Below are positions 16,489 to 24,949 of a stretch of DNA of 64,000 nt, piece by piece (within the stretch, counting starts at the first letter, position 1; each line of letters starts with the position of its first letter). The notes under the pieces are model-generated. The model was not told where the DNA came from, did no database searches, and was given only the letters and a program-made list of their open reading frames with translations. The DNA comes from a bacterium 210820-DFI.6.37 (GTDB lineage: Bacteria; Bacillota; Clostridia; Peptostreptococcales; Anaerovoracaceae): contig JAJCKG010000004.1 of the NCBI GenBank assembly GCA_020558355.1, forward strand, positions 113,184 to 177,183. Reading direction: 5' to 3'. The position numbers and the translations under genes were made by a program.

Positions 16489-17681
16489 TATTTTCCGCCT
16501 CCTTTGCCATTAATTTTATTAAACACATTTACAAGGTCATTTATTTTTTCCTTTTCTTCCTCTTCCTCGTCCTCTTCTGCCGCTTTCGGATCCGCCTTTA
16601 TATTTGCCGCGCCAGACGCCTTTGTGTCATCCCCTAAATTGTTCAGTACGGAAGCTCCAATCGCGGACTGCTTTTGCATGGCTTTTAGAGCCAGCTGTTC
16701 GGCGGTTAGTGGGCTCTCTCCGAACTTTGCGTCGTCTACCAGGGGCTTATCAGCTACGCCAGCTTCGATCGCTTCAATTTCCTTAATGCGGTTTCTTTCG
16801 GACGCGGCTCCTTCGGCCATGGCCTTTTCCTTGGCTGCGGTTTCTACCTGCGCCACAAGATCCGGGTACGCGTCCCGGAGCTCCTTAACGGTTTTAATCA
16901 TTTCGTTTCCTCCTTCTGGTTCTACAATTATTTTATTTGCATCCCGCGGCGCTGCCGCCGGAATCGCGCTATTAAAAACCGGCTTCCCATAAAAAGCGAA
17001 AAGCCGTCTTGTCAGTGAGTTCATAAAATTTTCTTCCTCTTCATCTATCTCTTCCTCTTCAATAACCTCATCCGCTAATCCTTTGTCCACAGCCTCCTGA
17101 CCGGTCAACCACGTTTCATTTTTAACAAAATGCTTCGCCTCCGCGTAAGGCACTCCCATTGCTTCCGCATAGACATTCACAATTGCTTTATTATGGGCTT
17201 CAAACTGCGTTAAGGTAGTTTTTAGGTCTTCTACGTTATAGTAGCCAAACAAAAAACCAGCAACACCATGCGCCATTGTGTTGCTGGCGGCGTTTACCTT
17301 TCTTGTGTCTCCCGCCTGCAGAATCAGGGATGCCGCAGACGCGGCCATACCATCATTGATTGTTGTAATATTTCCCGGAAGCGCTTTTAATCGGTTATAG
17401 ATCGCAAGACCCGCATACAGGTCTCCTCCGCTGGAATTAATGTGGATGGTAATATCGCCTTTATCTTTTATCTGTTCTAAGTCTTCCAGAAATTCATCAA
17501 GAGCGATATAGTTTCCTGGCAGACGTTCGCCAGTCCAATAATCCGTCGGATATACCGGGACAACATCCCCATACATGTTTATTTCTGCCGAATCATCGTC
17601 CAAAATTGCCATATTGTAGGCTGTTATCGGCTGTTTTCTGCTTATTGGAGAGCTATTTTTTATCTGTTTTGATGCTTTCAT
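16488..17681 (-). CDS. ClpP-type prohead protease with scaffold C-terminus
   Basis: This 397-residue protein has an N-terminal S49/ClpP-like protease domain with the nucleophile in GMAASAAS and a histidine in MAHGVAG. A charged, coiled C-terminus follows and ends in an acidic run of Glu/Asp, which probably acts as scaffold. This two-in-one arrangement is the lambda C/Nu3 plan. ATG 17679-17681 is chosen over a TTG four codons upstream that would sit directly on the AAGGAGG site. The gene overlaps the portal gene by 29 bases. Confidence 0.88.
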   Translation of the reverse strand: MKASKQIKNSSPISRKQPITAYNMAILDDDSAEINMYGDVVPVYPTDYWTGERLPGNYIALDEFLEDLEQIKDKGDITIHINSSGGDLYAGLAIYNRLKALPGNITTINDGMAASAASLILQAGDTRKVNAASNTMAHGVAGFLFGYYNVEDLKTTLTQFEAHNKAIVNVYAEAMGVPYAEAKHFVKNETWLTGQEAVDKGLADEVIEEEEIDEEEENFMNSLTRRLFAFYGKPVFNSAIPAAAPRDANKIIVEPEGGNEMIKTVKELRDAYPDLVAQVETAAKEKAMAEGAASERNRIKEIEAIEAGVADKPLVDDAKFGESPLTAEQLALKAMQKQSAIGASVLNNLGDDTKASGAANIKADPKAAEEDEEEEEKEKINDLVNVFNKINGKGGGK

Positions 17682-19320
17682 ATTGGGTTTCAACCTCCTT
17701 TTGCGCGGCGTTTTCGGCCGTTTTTTCTATAAAATTTGTAATTTGCTTCCCTAAATCTGGTTCTTTTCCAGTCTGGGCAACCCTTAATTTCTCATTTTCT
17801 ATGGCCAGTTTGTCCACATTGGAACTGTACTCGCTACCGTTCAGCCGGATTGTTTCCGCTTCTCTAGTAGATAATCCTTCATTAATCGCCGTTACCGCGG
17901 CGGCGACTTCTTTCGTCGGGTCGAGTTGCCCCTGAGACGGTCCGATCCATTCGCTCTGCAGATACGCTTGTCGGATGATCGGATCTGTTAAAAAGCCAGG
18001 GGCCGCGATTCTGCCTCTGGCCACCGCTTCCGTCATCCAGATTTCATACGCCGGTCGGCAAAGGTCGTTGGTTAACCACTCCCTCCGCATTTTAAACGCT
18101 TTCCAGGCTTCCAGCAGCGCTCCCCGGCTTGCGGAATAGGAGCTGTTAAACGACTTTAGAAGCAAATCCGCGGGGACTTCCAGCGCGGCCCCTGTCTGCT
18201 CACACATGGAGCGCATGAACGCGTCAAACCCATTGTTAGGATGTGTCGGCGCCCCAAACTTTATATCTTCGCCGGGTTCCATAAAATTAATTGTCCCTGG
18301 GCCTACTTCATATTCATTTGGATCTTTCGAGATTTCTTCGTCCTGGTCAATCGTTTCGTTAAACGGATTGTCGCCCGCGTCTTCTGTCGTTACCCATGCC
18401 GTAAAAAAGCTCTGTACCACCGCGGACATCAATTCCGCATCCGTGTACCGACGCATCTGCAGCATCGGTTTTATTACTTGCGCCAGATATGGAACCCCAC
18501 GATATTGATCCGGGCGCTCGCTTGCCATAATATGCAAGATATTTGGTAAACCCGTAGCTTTCCCATAGGCCTCGACTCTTGCAAATTCCGTTGTTTTACT
18601 CACATCTACAATTTGGTCCGGATATGTATTCGCTACATGGTAGGCTACTACCATACCGGTTTTGTCAATTTCCACGCCATCATAAATTAAGTTTCCGTTA
18701 TCCGCCTTCCCCGTCGTATAGTTTGGAATAGAGATTCCCGTTTTATCTGTTGGGGTTCTAACTCGGTCCGCCTCGATTATATGTAATCGTAGACTATATG
18801 GACGCCAAGTTTCCGCCGGCTTCCGCTTTATCACCGCAAAGACATCACCGGACATAAGCCAGCTCATCAGGCAGAGCTGCTGCATTCCAAAAAAATCATT
18901 CATTCCAGTCGCGTCACAAGCCTGTTTCTGGTTGGCCCACAATTTAAATTCCGCTTCTGTTTTTTTCTGCCACGCTTCCGCCTCTTCCGGTGTCATTTTT
19001 AGAGTTTCCCGGTCTATGGCGCTTTTTAATCTCAATCCTACACCGACAACATTGGTCCGGTTCGTGTTTATAGCCGATGTACACACCGGAGCGTCCATAT
19101 ACAGCATCCGGCACCGCTCCCGGAGGGTTCTTAAGTTGTAATCTATATCCTCTCTGGGATCTCCGCTATTAGGGATCATATCCCGGAGAATCCGGCTTGT
19201 GTAACTGGCCCCGCCTTCGCTATATCCACGATTTGTTGGTCGTGATATATGGTAATATCTTTGCGATCTATGTTGTCTTATCTCACTTACATCGCCGATA
19301 TATCTTCTTCCGATTTTCAC
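17653..19320 (-). CDS. Portal protein, lambda gpB family
   Basis: The 555-residue protein has ASYTSRILRDMIPNSGDPREDI near the N-terminus, CTSAINTNRTNVVGVGLRLKS, and LLLKSFNSSYSASRGALLEAWK near the C-terminus, all conserved in lambda-type portals. The dodecamer forms the DNA gate of the head. It follows the W-like joiner as in lambda. Confidence 0.93.
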   Translation of the reverse strand: MKIGRRYIGDVSEIRQHRSQRYYHISRPTNRGYSEGGASYTSRILRDMIPNSGDPREDIDYNLRTLRERCRMLYMDAPVCTSAINTNRTNVVGVGLRLKSAIDRETLKMTPEEAEAWQKKTEAEFKLWANQKQACDATGMNDFFGMQQLCLMSWLMSGDVFAVIKRKPAETWRPYSLRLHIIEADRVRTPTDKTGISIPNYTTGKADNGNLIYDGVEIDKTGMVVAYHVANTYPDQIVDVSKTTEFARVEAYGKATGLPNILHIMASERPDQYRGVPYLAQVIKPMLQMRRYTDAELMSAVVQSFFTAWVTTEDAGDNPFNETIDQDEEISKDPNEYEVGPGTINFMEPGEDIKFGAPTHPNNGFDAFMRSMCEQTGAALEVPADLLLKSFNSSYSASRGALLEAWKAFKMRREWLTNDLCRPAYEIWMTEAVARGRIAAPGFLTDPIIRQAYLQSEWIGPSQGQLDPTKEVAAAVTAINEGLSTREAETIRLNGSEYSSNVDKLAIENEKLRVAQTGKEPDLGKQITNFIEKTAENAAQKEVETQYESIKTDKK

Positions 19321-19342
19321 CGCCTCCTTTCGGCAAACAAGA

Positions 19343-19600
19343 TTATAAATCTCTTGGGATTACTGCTACGGACTTCCGTTTACTTCCTCCCGCTAATTGT
19401 TCTTCCAAGCTGTCCACTTCTTTTTCTAGCGTCTCAATCATATCCCACAGTTCTTTTAAATCGAACTTTGTCAAATTTCTGCTTCCAATCGCGTAGGACT
19501 TCACCTGACCGGAGAGTAAAAGCTCATACGCTTCATACGCTTTTTCTAAAAAACTGGTTTTCTTTTTTAATCGTTTTTTTAATACTGTTTCGCTTGCCAT
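19343..19600 (-). CDS. gpW-like/DUF6148-type head-tail joining protein
   Basis: An 85-residue protein between terminase and portal genes, the place of lambda W. The body (AYELLLSGQVKSYAIGSR, KFDLKELWDMIETLEKEV, then GGSKRK) matches the gpW-like pattern of two helices around a short hairpin. It would join head and tail after packaging. Confidence 0.75.
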   Translation of the reverse strand: MASETVLKKRLKKKTSFLEKAYEAYELLLSGQVKSYAIGSRNLTKFDLKELWDMIETLEKEVDSLEEQLAGGSKRKSVAVIPRDL

Positions 19601-19606
19601 TTTTTC

Positions 19607-21553
19607 TTACCATTCTCCGCCCGCTAAAGCGCTGTTCTTTCTTGCCCCTCGCTTCCGTTGCGGTTTATTTTGCGCTTCTTTCTTTTTCTTCGTTCCTTCC
19701 AGCAGCCGCCGCTCGACCGCTTCCAGATCCGGGTCAATTACACGGAATGCCGCCAGCGCGTAATTCCGGCAATCCAGCGGTTCATTTCTTTCATGTCCCG
19801 GAATTACTTCCCATTTCCATTGCGTCCTGCCATCTACTGTTCTCGGCACTTCTGTCTCTGATAGAAGACCATTAAAATATGTTTCATCATAGCCTCGATT
19901 TCCACTCGGAAAATGACAATACTTCGCGCCCGGTTCCTGCACCTTTAAGCAATCCATAATCTCGGCTTTTCCGGCATTTACTCCGATAGTATAGAGCCAT
20001 ACCTTTCCTACAACCTTGCCATTCACCTTTATTTTTACTTGCTTTGGCAGCGCCGTATAAGGGACCGGTGTCGCGGAAGAACTGCTTTTGCTTTTCCCTT
20101 TAATCGCGAATACTTTTTTTCCTTTCCGTTTTGCGCACGCCTTATAAACATCCTGGGTTTTATTTCCCCCAGAGTCCACAAAGGTAAGGGATATCTTCAG
20201 GCCTCTTTCAGGATCCTCAAACCGGTATACATGGTCAACTATATCATCCAGGCGATCCCATACCTCTTCATAATGAGGATCTCCCATAATAACGCCTTTT
20301 TTAATTCCCCACGTCTCACCGTAATGACCATGGCCGACCACTTCATATTCCAATCGATCACCTTGAGTATCTACACCGCACGTTAAAACCAGAACGCCTT
20401 TTGGCAGTTCAACCGGACTGCCGTCTTCCCTGCTTCCGTAGTCTTCCCGGCGAGCCATCATTTCATCTTCGTCCGCAAGGTCAGTTCTAAGTTCCCACAA
20501 CTTCCCAAGTTTTGTATTAAACACAACCTGCAGTTTATGCGGATCGTCCTTGGATTTTAAGAACGCGTAAACAATATCCTTCCACGGCTGCCACGGGGAC
20601 GAAAAGCCATTAATCCAAAAAGACCGGTGTCCACGCTCAATTGCGTCCGGATTTTCCGCAATCCATTTTGCGGGCTGCTTTCGCATTTCTTCTTCCGCGC
20701 AGATACACCCACATGACGGGCAAGCCCAAGCCACATCTGTGGTTAACACATAATCTTTTTTCTTTCCATGCTTTACCCTCTTAAAATCAAATTTGATATT
20801 ATTGAAGTCAATGGTATGATATTCTCCGCAGTGCGGGCACTGATGCTGCCAGGTTTCGCGAGTTCCCTGATTAAAAGAGTTCTCAATTTGACTGCGGCCT
20901 TTTATCGTCGGTGTTGATACATCTACCATTTTGGCATTATAAAAGGTCGTGGCCCTTGCTTCCGCAAGCTCCCAGGGATCCCCTTCTGTTCCAGCGGATT
21001 CTGCCCATCGATCCCGCTCATCTCCTATAACGTATCTGGCTGGAGTGGACGCCAACCCGCTTGCGCTATTGCTTCCAACCATTGTTAACATACCGCCCGA
21101 GAAAGTTTTCTGCAGCATGGTATTCCCGGAATCTCTGCTTTTCACGTCCGCTACTTTATTTTTAAGAGTCGGGCAGTCCCGAATCATCGGCGCGATTCTA
21201 AGCCGCGAGAATTTTTTTGCGTCATCTATTGTTGGCTGAATATATAGGATGCTACCCGGATCCTGATCTATGATATAGCCTATAATATTAAGCAAGGCTT
21301 CGCTTTTCCCGATTTGGCTCGATGCCACAAGCGTTGTTTTTTTGATTCGGTAGTCTGTAAACGTCTCCATAATCTCCTTTAGATATGGGGTCCGATCATT
21401 CCGCCAGTGTCCCGCTTCCGCGGAGCTTTCCCGACTAAGAATCCGATGTTTTTCCGCCCATTCCGCTACCGTTAAATTCTCCGGCGGGATATAATTTTGG
21501 AAGGCCCGATGCGCGGTCCTCTGGCAAGGATCTAATTTACCGCGCCTCTTCAT
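19607..21553 (-). CDS. Terminase large subunit, lambda gpA family
   Basis: The 648-residue packaging motor has an ATPase motif (VASSQIGKSEALLN), WAEKHRILSRESSAEAGHWR in the N-terminal region, and two CxxC pairs (CPHCG, CPSCG). The C-terminal half holds the nuclease domain (TCGVDTQGDRLEYEVVGHG). I prefer ATG 21551-21553, which follows GGGAGCAGGA and overlaps the Nu1 gene by 17 bases; a start 20 codons further upstream is possible. Confidence 0.92.
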   Translation of the reverse strand: MKRRGKLDPCQRTAHRAFQNYIPPENLTVAEWAEKHRILSRESSAEAGHWRNDRTPYLKEIMETFTDYRIKKTTLVASSQIGKSEALLNIIGYIIDQDPGSILYIQPTIDDAKKFSRLRIAPMIRDCPTLKNKVADVKSRDSGNTMLQKTFSGGMLTMVGSNSASGLASTPARYVIGDERDRWAESAGTEGDPWELAEARATTFYNAKMVDVSTPTIKGRSQIENSFNQGTRETWQHQCPHCGEYHTIDFNNIKFDFKRVKHGKKKDYVLTTDVAWACPSCGCICAEEEMRKQPAKWIAENPDAIERGHRSFWINGFSSPWQPWKDIVYAFLKSKDDPHKLQVVFNTKLGKLWELRTDLADEDEMMARREDYGSREDGSPVELPKGVLVLTCGVDTQGDRLEYEVVGHGHYGETWGIKKGVIMGDPHYEEVWDRLDDIVDHVYRFEDPERGLKISLTFVDSGGNKTQDVYKACAKRKGKKVFAIKGKSKSSSSATPVPYTALPKQVKIKVNGKVVGKVWLYTIGVNAGKAEIMDCLKVQEPGAKYCHFPSGNRGYDETYFNGLLSETEVPRTVDGRTQWKWEVIPGHERNEPLDCRNYALAAFRVIDPDLEAVERRLLEGTKKKKEAQNKPQRKRGARKNSALAGGEW

Positions 21554-22175
21554 CAGTTTCCTGCTCCCAACCTCGCCGTTCCCTTGCCAGTTTTTTGTAA
21601 TCTGTTTCATCATAAGCCAGCTCCGACAGTCGTGTCATAATGTCATTTACCGCTTTTCGTATCAGTTCTGCCGCTTCCGCCTTTGTTTTCGCATTTGCTG
21701 TATCCACCGCAAGCCTACTCGGAAGCGTCATGAGCATAGAGCGCACAGCGTAAACATGATTTGTCATAATTGCCTCAACGTCTTCGGCCCGGTGCAGTTC
21801 TCCACGCAGCTCTTTCAAGTCCATTTCCACCATTTCCGCTTTTGCCTGCTTATACCGCGCCTCCGCCTCAATTTTTGCGCTCTCATTTTCAGAATCAGTA
21901 TTTTTTACGTTCTTTCCTTTCGATTTTTCGGAAAGGAATTTTATATACCTTTGAATCGTGGGGACTAACTCATAACGGTTTACTCGCCGTCCACCTTCTT
22001 TTGCGGATGTAGTTTTTAATACCCCGTCTTTTGTTAGTTGTTGTACCCTTCTTGGCGTAAGATCAAAAAGCGCCGCAATCACTTCTGTTTTGTACAGATT
22101 TCCTGTTTTACTGATTTGCCCACTCTCGCTCATAAGGATACCCCCATCTGGATTTTTATGGAATTTATCATTCAT
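21537..22175 (-). CDS. Terminase small subunit, Nu1 family
   Basis: The 212-residue protein has an N-terminal winged helix (EVIAALFDLTPRRVQQLTKDGVL) like phage Nu1 packaging proteins and helical regions behind it (ENESAKIEAEARYKQAKAEM). It recognises the packaging site with gpA. ATG 22173-22175 has AGGAG at suitable distance; ATG 22133, behind GGGGG, is an alternative that would drop a 14-residue leader. Confidence 0.85.
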   Translation of the reverse strand: MNDKFHKNPDGGILMSESGQISKTGNLYKTEVIAALFDLTPRRVQQLTKDGVLKTTSAKEGGRRVNRYELVPTIQRYIKFLSEKSKGKNVKNTDSENESAKIEAEARYKQAKAEMVEMDLKELRGELHRAEDVEAIMTNHVYAVRSMLMTLPSRLAVDTANAKTKAEAAELIRKAVNDIMTRLSELAYDETDYKKLARERRGWEQETDEEAR

Positions 22176-23379
22176 CATACACTCCTATTTTTTCAGCTTT
22201 TTTGCCAGTATACGCCTCCCATCTGTCTATAATCACATCTACATATTTAGGATCATATTCCATGCAAAGCGCAGTTCTTCCATTCTGCTCCGCCGCTATA
22301 ATTGTTGTGCCGCTCCCCGCAAATAGATCCAGTACCCTGTCTCCAATTACCGTATTACTTTTCATTTGATAATCAAATAATGACACTGGTTTCATCGTTG
22401 GATGCAGCTCACTTTTTGCTGGTCGATCAAACTCCAGCACCGTAGTTTGCGTCCTATCCCTGTGCCATTGGTGTACCGCTCCATCTTTCCAACCATAAAG
22501 ACACGGCTCATGTTTCTGATGATAATCTTGCCATCCCAGAGAAAAAGCATTTTTTACCCATACTAGGCCTTGTCTTATTTTTAATTTAGAATTTCTACAA
22601 GCCTTTTGAAAATTATATGATTCAGTACTTGCGTGCCAAATATAGAAAGCAGCTCCTGGTTCCATCGCTTCATAAGCGTTTGAAAAAGCTTTTTTCAGGA
22701 ACATATAAAACTGCTCGTCTTCCATTTTGTCATTTTGAATCTTTAATTTTTCTCTTGTTTTGCCTTCATAGTCGACATTGTATGGCGGATCTGTTAAAAG
22801 CATATTCGCTTTACGTTCCCCATTGGCAGTTAAGAATCTCACCATTTCAGAATTTGTACTATCACCACACATCAAATAGTGATTCCCAAGTTTATACAAT
22901 TCTCCAAACGCGCTCTTTGCTGTATTCGGAATCCGAATTTCATAATCATCTTCCTGGGCTGCAATCTCTCCAGAAAGTTCTACTTTGCCTAATATGTCTT
23001 CGAACTCTTGTTGTTCAAATCCAGTTAATTCCATTTCAATATTACTGCAGTTGATTTCTTCTAATAACGCAGCCAATTTTTCTTCATCCCATCTTCCTTC
23101 AATTTTATTCAGAGCAATGTTTAAAGCCTTTTCTCGTTCTTCTCCCAAGTCTACAACAGCGACATCGACTTCTTCAAATCCGAGGTCTCTCTGTATTTTT
23201 AAAGTCTGCCACCCACCAATTATCGTGTTGCTTTGGTTTATAACGATTAATTGAACGCACCCGAACTCCTGAATGCTCCTCTTCAGCTTTTGGTATTCTG
23301 GGTCTGTCGGCTGTAAATCTTTTCGCGGGTGATATGCCGCAATTTTCAGTTGTGAAATTTTTCTTTTTTCAATTCTCAT
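22168..23379 (-). CDS. ParB-like nuclease domain fused to DNA methyltransferase
   Basis: The 403-residue protein has an N-terminal ParB/sulfiredoxin-like domain (residues ~1-110; IGGWQTLKIQRDLGFEEVDV) and a C-terminal methyltransferase with TDPPYNVDYEG (DPPY motif) and LDLFAGSGTTIIAAEQNGR (SAM-binding). The motif order, DPPY before FxGxG, fits a beta-class amino-methyltransferase (N6-adenine or N4-cytosine). Such fusions are common in phages next to the terminase and may protect phage DNA from host restriction. The partner nuclease is absent. Confidence 0.88.
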   Translation of the reverse strand: MRIEKRKISQLKIAAYHPRKDLQPTDPEYQKLKRSIQEFGCVQLIVINQSNTIIGGWQTLKIQRDLGFEEVDVAVVDLGEEREKALNIALNKIEGRWDEEKLAALLEEINCSNIEMELTGFEQQEFEDILGKVELSGEIAAQEDDYEIRIPNTAKSAFGELYKLGNHYLMCGDSTNSEMVRFLTANGERKANMLLTDPPYNVDYEGKTREKLKIQNDKMEDEQFYMFLKKAFSNAYEAMEPGAAFYIWHASTESYNFQKACRNSKLKIRQGLVWVKNAFSLGWQDYHQKHEPCLYGWKDGAVHQWHRDRTQTTVLEFDRPAKSELHPTMKPVSLFDYQMKSNTVIGDRVLDLFAGSGTTIIAAEQNGRTALCMEYDPKYVDVIIDRWEAYTGKKAEKIGVYDE

Positions 23380-23394
23380 TGTTTCGATGTTACC

Positions 23395-23664
23395 TCAATC
23401 TTCTTTGCTAAAATCCAATTTCGCCATTTCGTCTGCCAATATCCGCATACTTTCTTTTTTGGCTACTTCTTTATACGAGAAAAAATTTGTTTCTTTCTAC
23501 AGTAAATCCTCCACTATTTTTGCGATCCCGCAAGATTCCACTTTTTCCCTTGAAAATTTAACCTTTTTGAAGCTTTTGTTGGAAACGAAATCTACTGAAA
23601 AAAATTTTCTGTATCTAGCAAAATCTTGGGCTTTCGGAGCACCACAGATAGTTTGCTGTTTCAC
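23395..23664 (-). pseudogene. Small phage gene interrupted by an in-frame TAG
   Basis: From a GTG at 23662-23664 the frame is open for 55 codons, meets TAG at 23497-23499, and continues in the same frame for 33 more codons to TGA at 23395-23397, just before the methyltransferase start. The halves read VKQQTICGAPKAQDFARYRK and, after the stop, KETNFFSYKEVAKKESMRIL. Both have normal amino-acid make-up, so this is probably a ~90-residue gene with a nonsense mutation. Many other genes here end in TAG, which argues against stop-codon reassignment. I do not recognise the family. Confidence 0.5.
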
Positions 23665-23679
23665 AGTACCTTTTCGGTA

Positions 23680-24375
23680 CTACTTTGCTATTTTTAAGCA
23701 TCGTCCAAGATTATGTTCCAATCGCTTCGTTATTTCCTCTTCAATTCTTACGTCAATCGTCGCCATAACCGCAGCATCTTCCACCATTTGAGGAAGAGAG
23801 AGCGTTTTAATCGCTTGAAACTTATCATTCTTTTTTATTCGCATTGGAATAAAGTTTGTTCCGCCTTCCTTTGTGTTCCCCGTGTGGATAAGCATGATTG
23901 GTTCTTTGCGCGTGTGCCTCACGCCTTGTTTGGTAAAGTTCCTGCCGATATTTTTCTTTTGCGCGGCAGTTAACTTTTTGCGTCCACCCAGTCTTTTACG
24001 CTTCTTGTTTTTAATCTTTACAGTGATTGTATAAGCACCCTCCTTCGGAACTTTGGGAGACAGCCCGAAATGTACGGGAGTCAGGACTCTGCCTGTATAT
24101 ACAATCTTTACCGTGCCCAGCGTATCACCATCCGAACCTATGTGCCCCGCAATCTTTACACCTTTTGCTCTTCCGGCTTTTGTGAGAGGTTTAATTTCCT
24201 GCGCCGGTATGCTGTACTTCTCCCGCACCGCCTGCGAAACCCAACCGGGAGCGCGTGACTTAAAATCCTTCACCGTAGCATTAACCGCTTTCTCAGATTG
24301 TTCCGGTATGCTACAAAGCTGTTTTAAAAGTTGTTCTGCATTTTTGATTCTGACTTCAGTGTAATGCTTTCCCAT
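23680..24375 (-). CDS. Phage minor tail protein Z-like
   Basis: The 231-residue protein resembles lambda-type minor tail protein Z: NAEQLLKQLCSIPEQSEKAVNATVKDFKSRAPGWVSQAVREKY at the N-terminus, then a basic middle (KKRKRLGGRKK). In lambda Z lies between FII and U; here it lies upstream of the terminase, far from the tail genes. The ATG at 24373-24375 is preferred to an upstream TTG in a T-run. Confidence 0.7.
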   Translation of the reverse strand: MGKHYTEVRIKNAEQLLKQLCSIPEQSEKAVNATVKDFKSRAPGWVSQAVREKYSIPAQEIKPLTKAGRAKGVKIAGHIGSDGDTLGTVKIVYTGRVLTPVHFGLSPKVPKEGAYTITVKIKNKKRKRLGGRKKLTAAQKKNIGRNFTKQGVRHTRKEPIMLIHTGNTKEGGTNFIPMRIKKNDKFQAIKTLSLPQMVEDAAVMATIDVRIEEEITKRLEHNLGRCLKIAK

Positions 24376-24395
24376 TTCTTTTTCCCAAAACAAAA

Positions 24396-24415
24396 ACTTC
24401 CCGTTACCAGGAAGT
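24396..24415 (-). terminator. Intrinsic terminator upstream of the late genes
   Basis: Stem ACTTCC/GGAAGT with an 8-base loop is followed on the minus strand by TTTTTGTTTT. It lies between the sigma-like regulator and the first late gene and probably separates early from late transcription. Bases 24416-24529 hold no gene; they contain a TATGAT-like -10 element without a clear -35, which could be an activated late promoter. Confidence 0.55.
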
Positions 24416-24529
24416 CTCTGCCGTTACTATTCATTCAAGGAGTAATTTCATGTCTTACCATCTATTTTAACTTACTAACATCATACCACATTTACTTTGT
24501 GACATGTGTGACACTTTCCTTTTACGGCT

Positions 24530-24946
24530 TTATAAATCATATTTTTTTATTCTTTTCCAAAATCTTTGTATTTTTTTCGCTACCTCTTCACGCGTGTGTC
24601 CCTCCCCTAATTCCTTTGCGATTTCCCTTTGTGTCATGCCGTCTATATAATACATCTCAATGAGATTTCTCTCTTCTCCTTCAGGAAGGGAGTTAATCCA
24701 CAATTCAACTTTTTCGGTATCCTCTTCAAGTTCAGCGATCCTATTCTTCAGTTCTTTCGCTCTTCTCTCCACTACTTCATCGTTATAGCCCTGCACTTTT
24801 ATAATCGGTCCCCTTTTGGCGTCACCAAGTCGCACAGAATCCCCCACATACTCCACCTTCAGATTTCCCAGTCGTTTCATTTTATTTTTCAATTCTCTTT
24901 TTCGGGCGTTATATAACTTTAGATCTTCTTTCGTTATCTTGTCCAT
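24530..24946 (-). CDS. Sigma-70 region-4-like phage transcription regulator
   Basis: The 138-residue protein has an N-terminal coiled coil (KRELKNKMKRLGNLKVEYVG) and a C-terminal helix-turn-helix (EMYYIDGMTQREIAKELGEG) of the ArpU/RinA/DUF1492 kind that activates late genes in phages of Bacillota. Its place at the end of the early genes, just before the terminator and late genes, fits that role. Confidence 0.75.
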   Translation of the reverse strand: MDKITKEDLKLYNARKRELKNKMKRLGNLKVEYVGDSVRLGDAKRGPIIKVQGYNDEVVERRAKELKNRIAELEEDTEKVELWINSLPEGEERNLIEMYYIDGMTQREIAKELGEGHTREEVAKKIQRFWKRIKKYDL

Positions 24947-24949
24947 TGG

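Noticed and set aside
23497..23499. Stop-codon reassignment (TAG read as sense)
   Set aside because: Several phage genes, such as those at 653 and 1583, use TAG as a true stop, and no suppressor tRNA is seen.
23387..23791. Plus-strand ORF of 134 codons
   Set aside because: Antisense to the amber-interrupted gene and the Z-like gene; composition is not protein-like and there is no ribosome-binding site.
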